Shown piece by piece: positions 1-5,420 of a DNA stretch of 5,420 nucleotides. Under the pieces are notes generated by a model. The model worked only from the letters and a program-made list of their open reading frames with translations. It was not told where the DNA came from and did no database searches. Numbering within the stretch: the stretch's first letter is position 1; each line of letters begins with the position of its first letter. The stretch is taken from contig JASHUX010000227.1 in NCBI GenBank assembly GCA_030039775.1, forward strand, positions 1 to 5,420. The letters run 5' to 3'. Position numbers and translations under genes: made by a program. This DNA is from Alphaproteobacteria bacterium (GTDB taxonomy: Bacteria > Pseudomonadota > Alphaproteobacteria > ATCC43930 > CGMCC-115725).

Positions 1-1
1 T

Positions 2-18
2 TGCGCCTGGAAGGCGCA
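2..18. repeat. Short inverted repeat upstream of the LysE-family gene
   Basis: TGCGCC (2-7) and GGCGCA (13-18) are perfect reverse complements around a 5-base loop, giving a 6-bp GC-rich hairpin. No run of T follows on the plus strand, so it does not look like a standard intrinsic terminator. It could be the tail of a terminator for a gene left of the window, a leader hairpin, or chance in GC-rich DNA. The rest of bases 1-35 holds nothing else I can recognise. Confidence 0.3.
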
Positions 19-35
19 TCCCCGAGACTGAATTC

Positions 36-689
36 ATGCCGTTATTGCCGGCGGCTTTGCTGCTGATAGCGCTCCTGAAGGGCGTCGCCATCGGTGTCGT
101 GATCGCGTTGCCGGTCGGACCCGTCGGCGTCCTGTGCGTGCGGCGCACAGTGTTCGAGGGGCCAACTTATGGGTTCATCTCCGGCATGGGCGCCGCCACC
201 GCCGACACGATATTCGGCGTTATCGCCGCGGCCGGTTTGACCTTTCTTCGGGATTGGCTCTTGTCCTATCAGGATTGGTTCGGTGCGGCGGGCGGCATCT
301 TTCTCCTATTCGTCGGCGTGCGGACGCTGATGGTGCCGCCGACCGAGCGCGAAACCGTACCGCTGTCGGGCGAGCGCCATGTCAGGGCCTATTTCTCGAC
401 CTTCGGCCTCACCATCACCAACCCGATCACGATCCTCGCGTTCGCCGCCATCTTCGCCAAGCTCGGCGCGGCGGAAAGCGCCGGTATGTTCACGCTGGCG
501 GCGCTGGTGATCGGGGTGTTCGCCGGCTCGCTGGTTTGGTGGCTGGGCCTGAGCTTCGGCCTCTTCTGGCTGCAGCGCCTCGCCGGCAGTTTCCATCTCG
601 CTTGGCTCAATCGCATCTCCGGCGGGATTCTAGCGGTGTCCGGCGTCGGCCTGCTCGGGGCCGCCGTTCGGGCGTTGACGCGGATTTAG
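36..689 (+). CDS. LysE family translocator (amino acid/metabolite exporter)
   Basis: Predicted inner-membrane exporter of the LysE/RhtB superfamily, whose members expel amino acids or related small molecules using ion gradients. The substrate cannot be read from the sequence. The 217 residues match the usual family length of about 200-220. The N-terminal family signature is clear: ALPVGPVGVLCVRRT at residues 24-38, followed by GFISGMGAATAD at 46-57. A second conserved element, TITNPITILAF, lies at 126-136. About six hydrophobic segments can be drawn, roughly at 5-30, 44-70, 82-100, 125-143, 152-180 and 192-212, with a charged loop at about 102-118. ATG 36 is the natural start because it precedes the first membrane segment, but no strong Shine-Dalgarno sequence is visible in the 35 bases available. 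The mechanosensitive channel gene begins 41 bases after the stop on the same strand, so the two are probably cotranscribed. Confidence 0.88.
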   Translation: MPLLPAALLLIALLKGVAIGVVIALPVGPVGVLCVRRTVFEGPTYGFISGMGAATADTIFGVIAAAGLTFLRDWLLSYQDWFGAAGGIFLLFVGVRTLMVPPTERETVPLSGERHVRAYFSTFGLTITNPITILAFAAIFAKLGAAESAGMFTLAALVIGVFAGSLVWWLGLSFGLFWLQRLAGSFHLAWLNRISGGILAVSGVGLLGAAVRALTRI

Positions 690-730
690 CGGCTCTTGCC
701 ATCCGACAGCTGCGCCCTTATCTCCCGCTG

Positions 731-1921
731 ATGCGGCGAGCCCTTTTGTTGCTGGCATTGTTGGCGTTCGGCCTGGCCGGACCCGCTCGGGCCCAATTGG
801 CGCCGGTGCTTAACACCGTGACCGGAGCGACGACATTGCAGCCCGCGGCGACGAATGCGCCGTCGGCCACCGATCTCCAAGACCTCGTCACTACGCTGCA
901 AAACGATAAGCAGCGGGCGCAACTCATCAGCCAATTGCAAGCCTTGATCCAGGCGCAAAAGGCCGCCAAGCCGCCCGCACCGGCGGCCCCGTCGATTCAA
1001 CGATGGACCGACAAGGTAATCGGTTGGTTCCAATATCAATCCGTGCGCCGCCTTGCGGGGGATTTGGCGGCGATCGCCTTCGTCATCGTCATCGCTTTCC
1101 TCATCTGGCTGTTGGTCAGCGCCGCCATCCGACGCGCGCTTGGCAACAGTGCCGCTCGCAGCGCGCAGGTCAGCGCCCGGCTCAAGACCTTGCTTCCCCT
1201 GGCGCGATCGATCGTGCTGGTCGCGATCGTCACCATCGCAGGCATCATCGTGCTGTCGCAGCTGGGGATGAATATCGCACCCTTGCTGGCCGGCGCCGGG
1301 ATCATCGGCATCGCCATCGGCCTCGGCTCGCAGCAATTGGTGCGCGACATTATAACTGGCTTGTTCATCTTGGCGGAAAACACGGTTGCGGTCGGCGATT
1401 ACGTCGATGTCGGCGGCGGCCACGCCGGCAATGTCGAGGAACTATCGATCCGCAGCATGCGGCTGCGCGACGGCAACGGCGCGGTTCATACCGTCCCGTT
1501 CAGTTCGGTGACGATGATCGTCAACACCAATCGCGGCATCGGCAACGCCGCGGTCAATGTCAGCATCGCGCCGGGCCAGGACGTCGACCGCGCCGCGCGC
1601 ATCCTCGCCGAGATCGCGGCAGCGATGCGTCAGGAGCCCGTGTTCAAACAGCAGATGCTGAGCGAACTGCAGTATTGGGGCGTCGACAAAGTCGACGGCT
1701 CGTCGGTCACGCTCGCCGGGCAGATTGTCTGCACCGACGGCGGACGCTGGCCGGTACAGCGCGAATTCAATCGCCGTGTCGTGCAGCGCTTCCAGGCCGA
1801 AGGCATTGCGCTCGCCGTGCCGACGCAAAGCGTGATCGTGCACGAGCCGGAAGTGGAAGGCCGCGCCGCCGAACCGCCGCCGCAGGTGACGCCGTTCCGC
1901 GCCCCGCGCGACCGCGGTTAA
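731..1921 (+). CDS. MscS-family mechanosensitive ion channel
   Basis: Predicted small-conductance mechanosensitive channel of the inner membrane, which opens under membrane tension and releases solutes on hypo-osmotic shock. Of 396 residues, 1-21 look like a Sec signal peptide (hydrophobic core LLLLALLAFGLAG, cleavage after ARA). Residues 22-90 form an Ala/Gln-rich, partly helical, proline-ended segment. Hydrophobic helices follow at about 112-132 and 158-178. The pore helix and its continuation at about 182-216 carry the Gly/Ala pattern and the GLGSQQLVRDIITG motif (197-210) typical of MscS TM3. The beta domain (VAVGDYVDV, 219-227) and an alpha/beta C-terminal domain to about 370 come next, then a Pro/Arg-rich tail. 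The frame is open far upstream, overlapping the LysE gene, but ATG 731 is chosen because the signal peptide starts there. No good Shine-Dalgarno is seen. The stop overlaps the recX stop on the other strand. Confidence 0.9.
   Translation: MRRALLLLALLAFGLAGPARAQLAPVLNTVTGATTLQPAATNAPSATDLQDLVTTLQNDKQRAQLISQLQALIQAQKAAKPPAPAAPSIQRWTDKVIGWFQYQSVRRLAGDLAAIAFVIVIAFLIWLLVSAAIRRALGNSAARSAQVSARLKTLLPLARSIVLVAIVTIAGIIVLSQLGMNIAPLLAGAGIIGIAIGLGSQQLVRDIITGLFILAENTVAVGDYVDVGGGHAGNVEELSIRSMRLRDGNGAVHTVPFSSVTMIVNTNRGIGNAAVNVSIAPGQDVDRAARILAEIAAAMRQEPVFKQQMLSELQYWGVDKVDGSSVTLAGQIVCTDGGRWPVQREFNRRVVQRFQAEGIALAVPTQSVIVHEPEVEGRAAEPPPQVTPFRAPRDRG
1918..1921. other. Overlapping stop codons of convergent genes (TTAA)
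   Basis: The MscS-family gene ends with TAA at 1919-1921. The convergent recX gene ends with TAA read from 1920-1918 on the minus strand. The palindrome TTAA therefore supplies both stops. There is no intergenic space for a bidirectional terminator, and I see no hairpin plus T-run close to either side, so transcription probably runs some distance into the opposing gene. Confidence 0.9.
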
Positions 1922-2472
1922 TCCTCTTTCCGTACCATGTTCTCGAGCGCCGCGACATCCGGTGCCCCTAACAGGCGCCGTGCCAGGTCGAGCGCGAACC
2001 CGGCGCGGGCGAGCGCCGCCAGATCCTTTTGCCGGTGCGCGGCGCGCTCGCCGCTCTTGCGATAGGGGCCGAGCCGTTTGCGGCGGATCAACGAACCGGC
2101 GGCCCTCATTTCAGATTCCGCGCCGCTCTCGTCGAGCGCCCTCACGGCGCGGTCGATCTCGTCGCGCGCGACGCCTTTCTGCATCAGCTTGCCGCGGACC
2201 TGAAATCGAGACGCGCCGGCGCGCGCCAGGCTCTCCGCTTTCCGCTCGGCATAGCGCGCGTCGTCAAGCAGGCCGGCGGCGACGTAACGCGCCAACAGCG
2301 CCTCGACCAAGGCGCGGCCTTCTTCGGCCATCGTGTCGTCGTCGCGCGCCGCCTTGGCGACTCGGCGCATCAGCACGCGGCGCAGATTCTCGCGCGAACT
2401 GGCATAGCGCTCGAGATAGAACGCGGCCGCCTTTTCCAGACCGGCCATCGTCAATCCTTGCCGTGCGGTCAT
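1918..2472 (-). CDS. recX: Regulatory protein RecX
   Basis: Predicted cytoplasmic RecX, a small helical protein that binds RecA filaments and limits RecA activity in recombination and SOS induction. From the chosen start the product has 184 residues, in the normal range. The alphaproteobacterial N-terminal pattern YLERYASSRENLRRVLMRRV is at about 19-38. The family core follows: GLLDDARYAERKAESLARAG at about 67-86, then FQVRGKLMQKGV at about 90-101, consistent with three-helix RecX repeats. The frame stays open to 2598, but that start would overlap the first codons of the divergent permease gene, and its extra residues do not look like RecX. ATG 2472 is preferred because AGGA lies 8 bases upstream; ATG 2481 and 2517 are less well supported. 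recA is not in the window, so recX stands apart from it here. No alphaproteobacterial LexA-type GTTC-N7-GTTC box is seen upstream. Confidence 0.85.
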   Translation of the reverse strand: MTARQGLTMAGLEKAAAFYLERYASSRENLRRVLMRRVAKAARDDDTMAEEGRALVEALLARYVAAGLLDDARYAERKAESLARAGASRFQVRGKLMQKGVARDEIDRAVRALDESGAESEMRAAGSLIRRKRLGPYRKSGERAAHRQKDLAALARAGFALDLARRLLGAPDVAALENMVRKED

Positions 2473-2480
2473 GGCACCCA

Positions 2481-2484
2481 TCCT
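2481..2484 (-). promoter_or_regulatory. Shine-Dalgarno site of recX, decides the start
   Basis: On the minus strand AGGA (2484 to 2481) sits 8 bases before the ATG at 2472. The upstream candidate ATG at 2481 would lie inside this site, and its nearest purine tract (AGGGGG, about 2503-2498) is 16 bases away. The spacing favours 2472 as the true start. Confidence 0.5.
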
Positions 2485-2493
2485 AGCACGCGC

Positions 2494-2522
2494 TTGTCCC
2501 CCTTCGAGACGCGCCATACAGT
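2494..2522 (+). promoter_or_regulatory. Candidate sigma-70-type promoter for the ABC permease gene
   Basis: TTGTCC (2494-2499) matches the -35 consensus at four of six positions. TACAGT (2517-2522) matches the -10 consensus at four of six, and the spacer is exactly 17 bases. It lies in the 59-base gap between the divergent recX and permease starts. Transcription would begin at about 2529-2532, at or a few bases before the permease ATG, which fits the absence of any Shine-Dalgarno there. This is a by-eye match in GC-rich DNA and is only suggestive. Confidence 0.35.
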
Positions 2523-2531
2523 CCGCCCCCC

Positions 2532-3371
2532 ATGACCGAGGCCCGGCTTCTTCGTGAGAAATCCGACCGGCTCGCCGTCGACGCGCGCGCAGAATCACGC
2601 CTGCGCGTGCGCCAGTTCGGCGCGGTCAATTGGCTTGGCCTCTGGACGCTCTACCTCCGCGAGGTGCGGCGTTTTTTCAAAGTCTCGATGCAGACGATCA
2701 TCGCGCCGGTCGTGACGACGCTATTGTTCCTCGCCATCTTCCTGCTGGCCTTCGCCAGCCAACGCGGCGCCATCAATGGCACGCCGTTCGCGCAGTTCCT
2801 GGCGCCCGGCCTGATCATGATGGCGATGATTCAAAACGCCTTCGCCAACACCACGTCGTCGCTGATGATCGCCAAGATGCAAGGCAGCATCAGCGATATC
2901 TTGATGCCGCCCCTGAGTCCGGCCGAGCTGGTGTGGGGCTTCGCCCTGGGCGGCGTCACGCGCGGCTTGATCTGCGGCGCCGCGGTGTGCGCCACGATGA
3001 TACTCGTAGTGCATGTGGGAATCGCGAGCTGGTGGCTGATTTTGTTCCATGCCGTCGCCGCGTCGCTGCTGATGTCGTTGCTTGGGATTCTCGCGGCGCT
3101 GTGGGCCGAGAAGTTCGACCACATTGCCGCCGTCACCAATTTCATCGTGATGCCGTTGTCGTTTCTTTCCGGCACGTTCTATTCGATCGACCGGCTGCCG
3201 GCGGTGTTCCGCACCGTCGCTAATTTCAATCCGTTTTTCTACATGATCGACGGGTTCCGCCGGCTTTATCGGCCGCGCCGACGGCCCGATCGCGGTCGGC
3301 ATCGCGGTGATGATCGCTATCAACGTCGCGCTGCTCGTCCTGACCCACATCCTGTTCACGCGGGGCTATAA
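2532..3371 (+). CDS. ABC-2 type transporter permease, frameshifted near the C-terminus
   Basis: Predicted membrane subunit of an ABC-2 type exporter (the YadH/drug- or polysaccharide-export permease group), which needs a separate ATP-binding subunit. As it stands the frame gives 279 residues. Residues 1-30 are a polar cytoplasmic segment. Membrane helices lie at about 55-75, 87-108, 134-162, 166-190 and 198-218. Family features are INWLGLWTLYLREVRRFFKV-like residues at 32-51 (here with VNW), FLAPGLIMMAMIQNAFAN (89-106), PLSPAEL (127-133) and the NFNPFFYMIDGFR stretch (231-243). After R243 the product becomes Arg/Pro-rich and not membrane-like, whereas the proper tail is readable in another frame to 3384. 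The gene is thus either disrupted or affected by a sequence error. No Shine-Dalgarno precedes ATG 2532; GTG at residue 26 is a less likely alternative start. No ATPase gene is adjacent: recX diverges upstream and thrC follows. Substrate unknown. Confidence 0.8.
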   Translation: MTEARLLREKSDRLAVDARAESRLRVRQFGAVNWLGLWTLYLREVRRFFKVSMQTIIAPVVTTLLFLAIFLLAFASQRGAINGTPFAQFLAPGLIMMAMIQNAFANTTSSLMIAKMQGSISDILMPPLSPAELVWGFALGGVTRGLICGAAVCATMILVVHVGIASWWLILFHAVAASLLMSLLGILAALWAEKFDHIAAVTNFIVMPLSFLSGTFYSIDRLPAVFRTVANFNPFFYMIDGFRRLYRPRRRPDRGRHRGDDRYQRRAARPDPHPVHAGL

Positions 3372-3384
3372 ACTGAAGGCTTAA
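3262..3384 (+). pseudogene. Out-of-frame C-terminal segment of the ABC permease
   Basis: Read from 3262, this frame encodes 40 residues ending in TAA at 3382-3384. It begins GFIGRADGPIAVG and continues with a hydrophobic helix (AVMIAINVALLVLTHILF) and the basic end TRGYKLKA. This is the expected last membrane segment and cytoplasmic tail of an ABC-2 permease, and it completes the family motif FRYGFIG that breaks after the Arg codon at 3258-3260. Loss of two bases (TA of a Tyr codon) between 3260 and 3261 explains the break best. One extra C in this spot is the alternative, giving FRGFIG. Repaired, the protein would have about 284 residues. Codons here mostly end in G or C, like those of a translated gene. 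Confidence 0.8.
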
Positions 3385-3444
3385 GGCCGCCGGGCCCCCT
3401 GTTGCGGGGCGGGCAAGCAGGCGATAGGGTGAGCCTTCGTCTCC

Positions 3445-3449
3445 AAGGA
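3445..3449 (+). promoter_or_regulatory. Shine-Dalgarno site of thrC, supports the GTG start
   Basis: AAGGA at 3445-3449 lies 8 bases before GTG 3458. Together with the N-terminal family motif YVSTRDG immediately after the start, this supports a GTG initiation codon rather than an ATG further in. The rest of the 73-base gap from 3385 holds a short GC hairpin without a T-run and no convincing promoter. Confidence 0.6.
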
Positions 3450-3457
3450 TTCTTTCC

Positions 3458-4885
3458 GTGTATTACGTCAGCACCCGCGATGGCCGGTCCCGGCCCGAAC
3501 GTGTCGAGTTCGAGGAGGTATTGCTGCGCGGGTTGGCGCCGGACGGTGGATTATACTTGCCGAATCAATGGCCTAGCCTATCCGAAAACGAATGGCGGGC
3601 GTTGCGTGGCCGGCCCTATGTCGAGGTCGCGGCCCGGATGATCGCGCCGTTCCTGGGCGAGACGCTGAGTTCGGCCCGATTGACGACGATTTTGGCCGAA
3701 ACTTACGCCGGTTTCGACGATGCCCGCGTGGCGCCGCTGAGGGAACTCGCCTCAGGGTTGTGGCTTCTGGAGCTATTCCACGGCCCCACGTTGGCCTTCA
3801 AGGATTATGCGCTGCAACTGGTGGGCCGCTTGTTCGACGAGGCGCTGACAAGGCGCCGCGGCCGGGTGACGATCATCGGCGCCACCTCGGGCGACACCGG
3901 TTCCGCTGCCATCGAGGCGATCCGCGACCGCGCCGCCGCCGACATCTTCATCCTCTACCCGGAAGGGCGGATTTCCGCCGTCCAGCGGCGGCAGATGACC
4001 ACCGTTCCGTCGGCCAACGTCCATGCCATCGCAATCGCGGGCAGCTTCGACGATTGCCAGGACTTGGTGAAGGCAATGTTCGCCGACGGACCGTTCCGCG
4101 CCGCGCACCATCTGTCGGCGGTCAATTCGATCAACTGGGCGCGGATCGTTACACAAACGGTCTATTACGCCTATGCCGCGCTGGCCTTGGGCGCCCCCAA
4201 CAAGCCGATCGGTTTCACCGTGCCGACCGGGAATTTCGGCAATGTTTATGCCGCCCACGTCGCGCGCATGATGGGGTTGCCGATTGGCGATCTTGTCATC
4301 GCCACCAACCAGAACGACATATTGGCCCGCTTTTTCAATGACGGCGCGATGAGCCTCCGGCCTGTCGAGCCGTCCCTTTCACCCAGCATGGACGTCCAAG
4401 TGTCGAGCAATTTCGAACGCTTGCTCTACGACCTCAAAGGCCGTGACGGCACCGCCGTCGCCGACGCGATGGTGCGCTTCCGCAAAGAGGGCACGATGCC
4501 GGTGACGGCGAGCGAATTAGCTGAGGCGCGCAAGCTCTTTACCGCCTATTCCTTCGACGACGCGGAAACCATCGACGAAATCGCGCGGACTTGGCGCGAC
4601 CGCGGCGTGATGCTCGATCCGCATAGCGCCGTGGGCGTCGCCGCCGCGCGCGATCATCTCGCGACGCACGGCGGCAAGGGCCCGATGGTGTCGCTGGCCA
4701 CGGCCCATCCGGCTAAGTTCCCCGACGCGATCGAGCGCGCCGTCGGCGTCCGTCCGGCGTTGCCGCCGCATCTTTCCGATCTGATGGAACGGCCGGAGCG
4801 CACGGTGCGTCTGCCCAACAGCGTGGCGGCGGTCGAGGACTATATCCATCGTCGCGCCCGCCCGCTCCGGGAGGTCGCGGCATGA
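3458..4885 (+). CDS. thrC: Threonine synthase
   Basis: Predicted cytoplasmic, PLP-dependent threonine synthase (EC 4.2.3.1), converting O-phospho-L-homoserine to L-threonine and phosphate in the last step of threonine synthesis. The 475 residues fit the long form found in proteobacteria and yeast. The N-terminal threonine-synthase domain (YVSTRDG at 3-9, LAPDGGLYLP at 26-35) is followed by the PLP fold. The Schiff-base lysine is K115 in HGPTLAFKDYALQ (108-120). SGDTGSAA (144-151), NSINWARI (223-230), the PLP-phosphate loop PTGNFGNVYA (256-265), NQNDIL (284-289) and SPSMDVQVSSNFERL (308-322) are all intact, as is TAHPAKFPD near the end (415-423). The start is GTG with AAGGA 8 bases upstream. 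The stop overlaps the start of the M16 peptidase gene as ATGA, so the two are cotranscribed and probably translationally coupled. No other threonine-pathway gene (hom, thrB) is in the window. Confidence 0.96.
   Translation: MYYVSTRDGRSRPERVEFEEVLLRGLAPDGGLYLPNQWPSLSENEWRALRGRPYVEVAARMIAPFLGETLSSARLTTILAETYAGFDDARVAPLRELASGLWLLELFHGPTLAFKDYALQLVGRLFDEALTRRRGRVTIIGATSGDTGSAAIEAIRDRAAADIFILYPEGRISAVQRRQMTTVPSANVHAIAIAGSFDDCQDLVKAMFADGPFRAAHHLSAVNSINWARIVTQTVYYAYAALALGAPNKPIGFTVPTGNFGNVYAAHVARMMGLPIGDLVIATNQNDILARFFNDGAMSLRPVEPSLSPSMDVQVSSNFERLLYDLKGRDGTAVADAMVRFRKEGTMPVTASELAEARKLFTAYSFDDAETIDEIARTWRDRGVMLDPHSAVGVAAARDHLATHGGKGPMVSLATAHPAKFPDAIERAVGVRPALPPHLSDLMERPERTVRLPNSVAAVEDYIHRRARPLREVAA
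4869..4874 (+). promoter_or_regulatory. Shine-Dalgarno site of the M16 peptidase gene inside thrC
   Basis: GGGAGG at 4869-4874 lies within the last codons of thrC, 7 bases before ATG 4882. It is the strongest ribosome binding site in the window, so the downstream gene can be initiated independently as well as by coupling from thrC. Confidence 0.7.
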
Positions 4886-5420
4886 GCGTGCGTCTTTCCA
4901 AATTATCGAACGGCATGCGCGTCATCACGGACACGGTGACGAGCGTCGAGACGGTGTCGATCGGCGTCTATGTCGCCATCGGCACGCGCCACGAGCCGGC
5001 GCCCATCAACGGCGTGTCGCACATGCTGGAGCACATGGCGTTCAAGGGCACGGAGCGCCGCTCGGCGCTCGCCATCGCGTCCGAGATCGAGGATGTCGGC
5101 GGTCACCTCAACGCCTACACCTCGCGCGAGCATACCGCCTATCACGCCAAGGTCCTGAAGGACGACGTGCCGCTGGCGCTCGACCTCTTGGCCGACATTC
5201 TCCAGCGCTCCATCTTCGATCCGACGGAACTCGAGCGCGAGCGCGGCGTCATCCTGCAAGAGATCGGCCAGGCCAACGACACGCCCGACGACATCGTGTT
5301 CGATCATTTCCAGGAGACGGCGTTCCCGGGCCAGATGGTCGGGCAGCCGGTGCTGGGCCGCGCCGACATCATCCGCAAGATGAAGCGCGACACCGTCGCC
5401 GATTACATGCACGATCACTA
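4882..5420 (+). CDS. M16 family zinc peptidase (processing-peptidase-like), 3' end outside window
   Basis: N-terminal part of a pitrilysin-type (M16B) metallopeptidase resembling the mitochondrial processing peptidase beta subunit; bacterial members are usually about 420 residues. Only 179 complete codons are present and no stop is reached. The inverted zinc motif HxxEH is SHMLEHMAFKGT at 46-57, with zinc ligands H47 and H51 and catalytic E50. The third ligand is E127 in VILQEI, 76 residues after H51, the family spacing. Other family marks are LSNGMRVITD (8-17), VYVAIGTRHEP (29-39), GGHLNAYTSREHTAYHAKVL (73-92) and the ELERERGVILQE helix. Catalytic residues are complete, so this should be the active type of subunit rather than an inactive partner. 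The start ATG overlaps the thrC stop (ATGA) with GGGAGG 7 bases upstream. Substrate unknown; family members degrade or trim peptides. Confidence 0.93.
   Translation, partial: MSVRLSKLSNGMRVITDTVTSVETVSIGVYVAIGTRHEPAPINGVSHMLEHMAFKGTERRSALAIASEIEDVGGHLNAYTSREHTAYHAKVLKDDVPLALDLLADILQRSIFDPTELERERGVILQEIGQANDTPDDIVFDHFQETAFPGQMVGQPVLGRADIIRKMKRDTVADYMHDH

Noticed and set aside
134..730. Upstream extension of the MscS-family frame (a 595-residue reading)
   Set aside because: The extra N-terminal part is an Arg/His-rich shadow of the LysE-family gene in another frame; the signal peptide begins at ATG 731.
686..1423. Long minus-strand reading frame (245 residues) opposite the MscS-family gene
   Set aside because: The product is Asp/Arg/Gln-rich and low in complexity, as expected for the antisense of a GC-rich gene. 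The plus strand has clear MscS motifs.
2473..2531. LexA (SOS) box in front of recX
   Set aside because: No GTTC-N7-GTTC or close variant is present in the gap on either strand.
2473..2598. N-terminal extension of RecX to the ATG at 2598
   Set aside because: It would overlap the start of the divergent permease gene, adds 42 residues unlike RecX, and ATG 2472 has a better placed AGGA.
3394..3410. GC hairpin (GCCCC/GGGGC, 7-base loop) after the permease as a terminator
   Set aside because: The stem is only 5 bp and no T-run follows; such pairings are common by chance in this GC-rich gap.
3402..3430. Promoter-like pair TTGCGG / TAGGGT with 17-base spacer upstream of thrC
   Set aside because: Each hexamer matches the consensus at only three of six positions, too weak to claim.
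4903..5418. Minus-strand frame of 171 residues opposite the M16 peptidase
   Set aside because: The plus strand from 4882 carries the complete HxxEH...E zinc site with an overlapping start and a strong ribosome binding site. The antisense frame has no recognisable motif.
1..5420. A novel defence, mobile or biosynthetic system
   Set aside because: All substantial frames belong to well-known families (LysE, MscS, RecX, ABC-2 permease, ThrC, M16). I see no repeats, transposase, tRNA-linked junction or compositional break.

Overview
This GC-rich window has dense gene packing. Gene families, gene order and protein style all point to an alphaproteobacterial chromosome, plausibly of the Rhodospirillales/Rhizobiales type. 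The main clues are an alphaproteobacterial-style RecX and a threonine synthase gene coupled directly to an M16 processing-peptidase gene. This is an inference from gene content; no rRNA or tRNA is present to confirm it. I see no mobile element, CRISPR array, prophage or RNA gene.

Layout, left to right. (1) 36-689 (+) encodes a LysE-family membrane exporter. (2) 731-1921 (+) encodes a MscS-family mechanosensitive channel with a signal peptide, 41 bases downstream and probably in the same transcript. (3) 1918-2472 (-) encodes the RecA modulator RecX. It is convergent with the channel gene, and the two stop codons share a TTAA. (4) 2473-2531 is a short divergent intergenic region with a candidate promoter for the rightward gene. 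(5) 2532-3371 (+) encodes an ABC-2 type permease whose reading frame breaks at about 3261. Its true C-terminus is readable in another frame up to 3384. (6) 3458-4885 (+) encodes threonine synthase (thrC) with a GTG start. (7) 4882-5420 (+) is the first 179 codons of an M16 zinc peptidase, overlapping thrC by an ATGA and cut off by the window edge.

The genes do not form one pathway. LysE plus MscS is a small membrane-transport pair, RecX acts in recombination control, the permease is half of an ABC exporter with no ATPase gene next to it, and thrC plus the M16 peptidase are translationally coupled. The content is mostly conserved core-type genes, and I found no convincing novel system. The clearest anomaly is the frameshift in the permease. 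A possible leaderless start for that same gene is a weaker observation.
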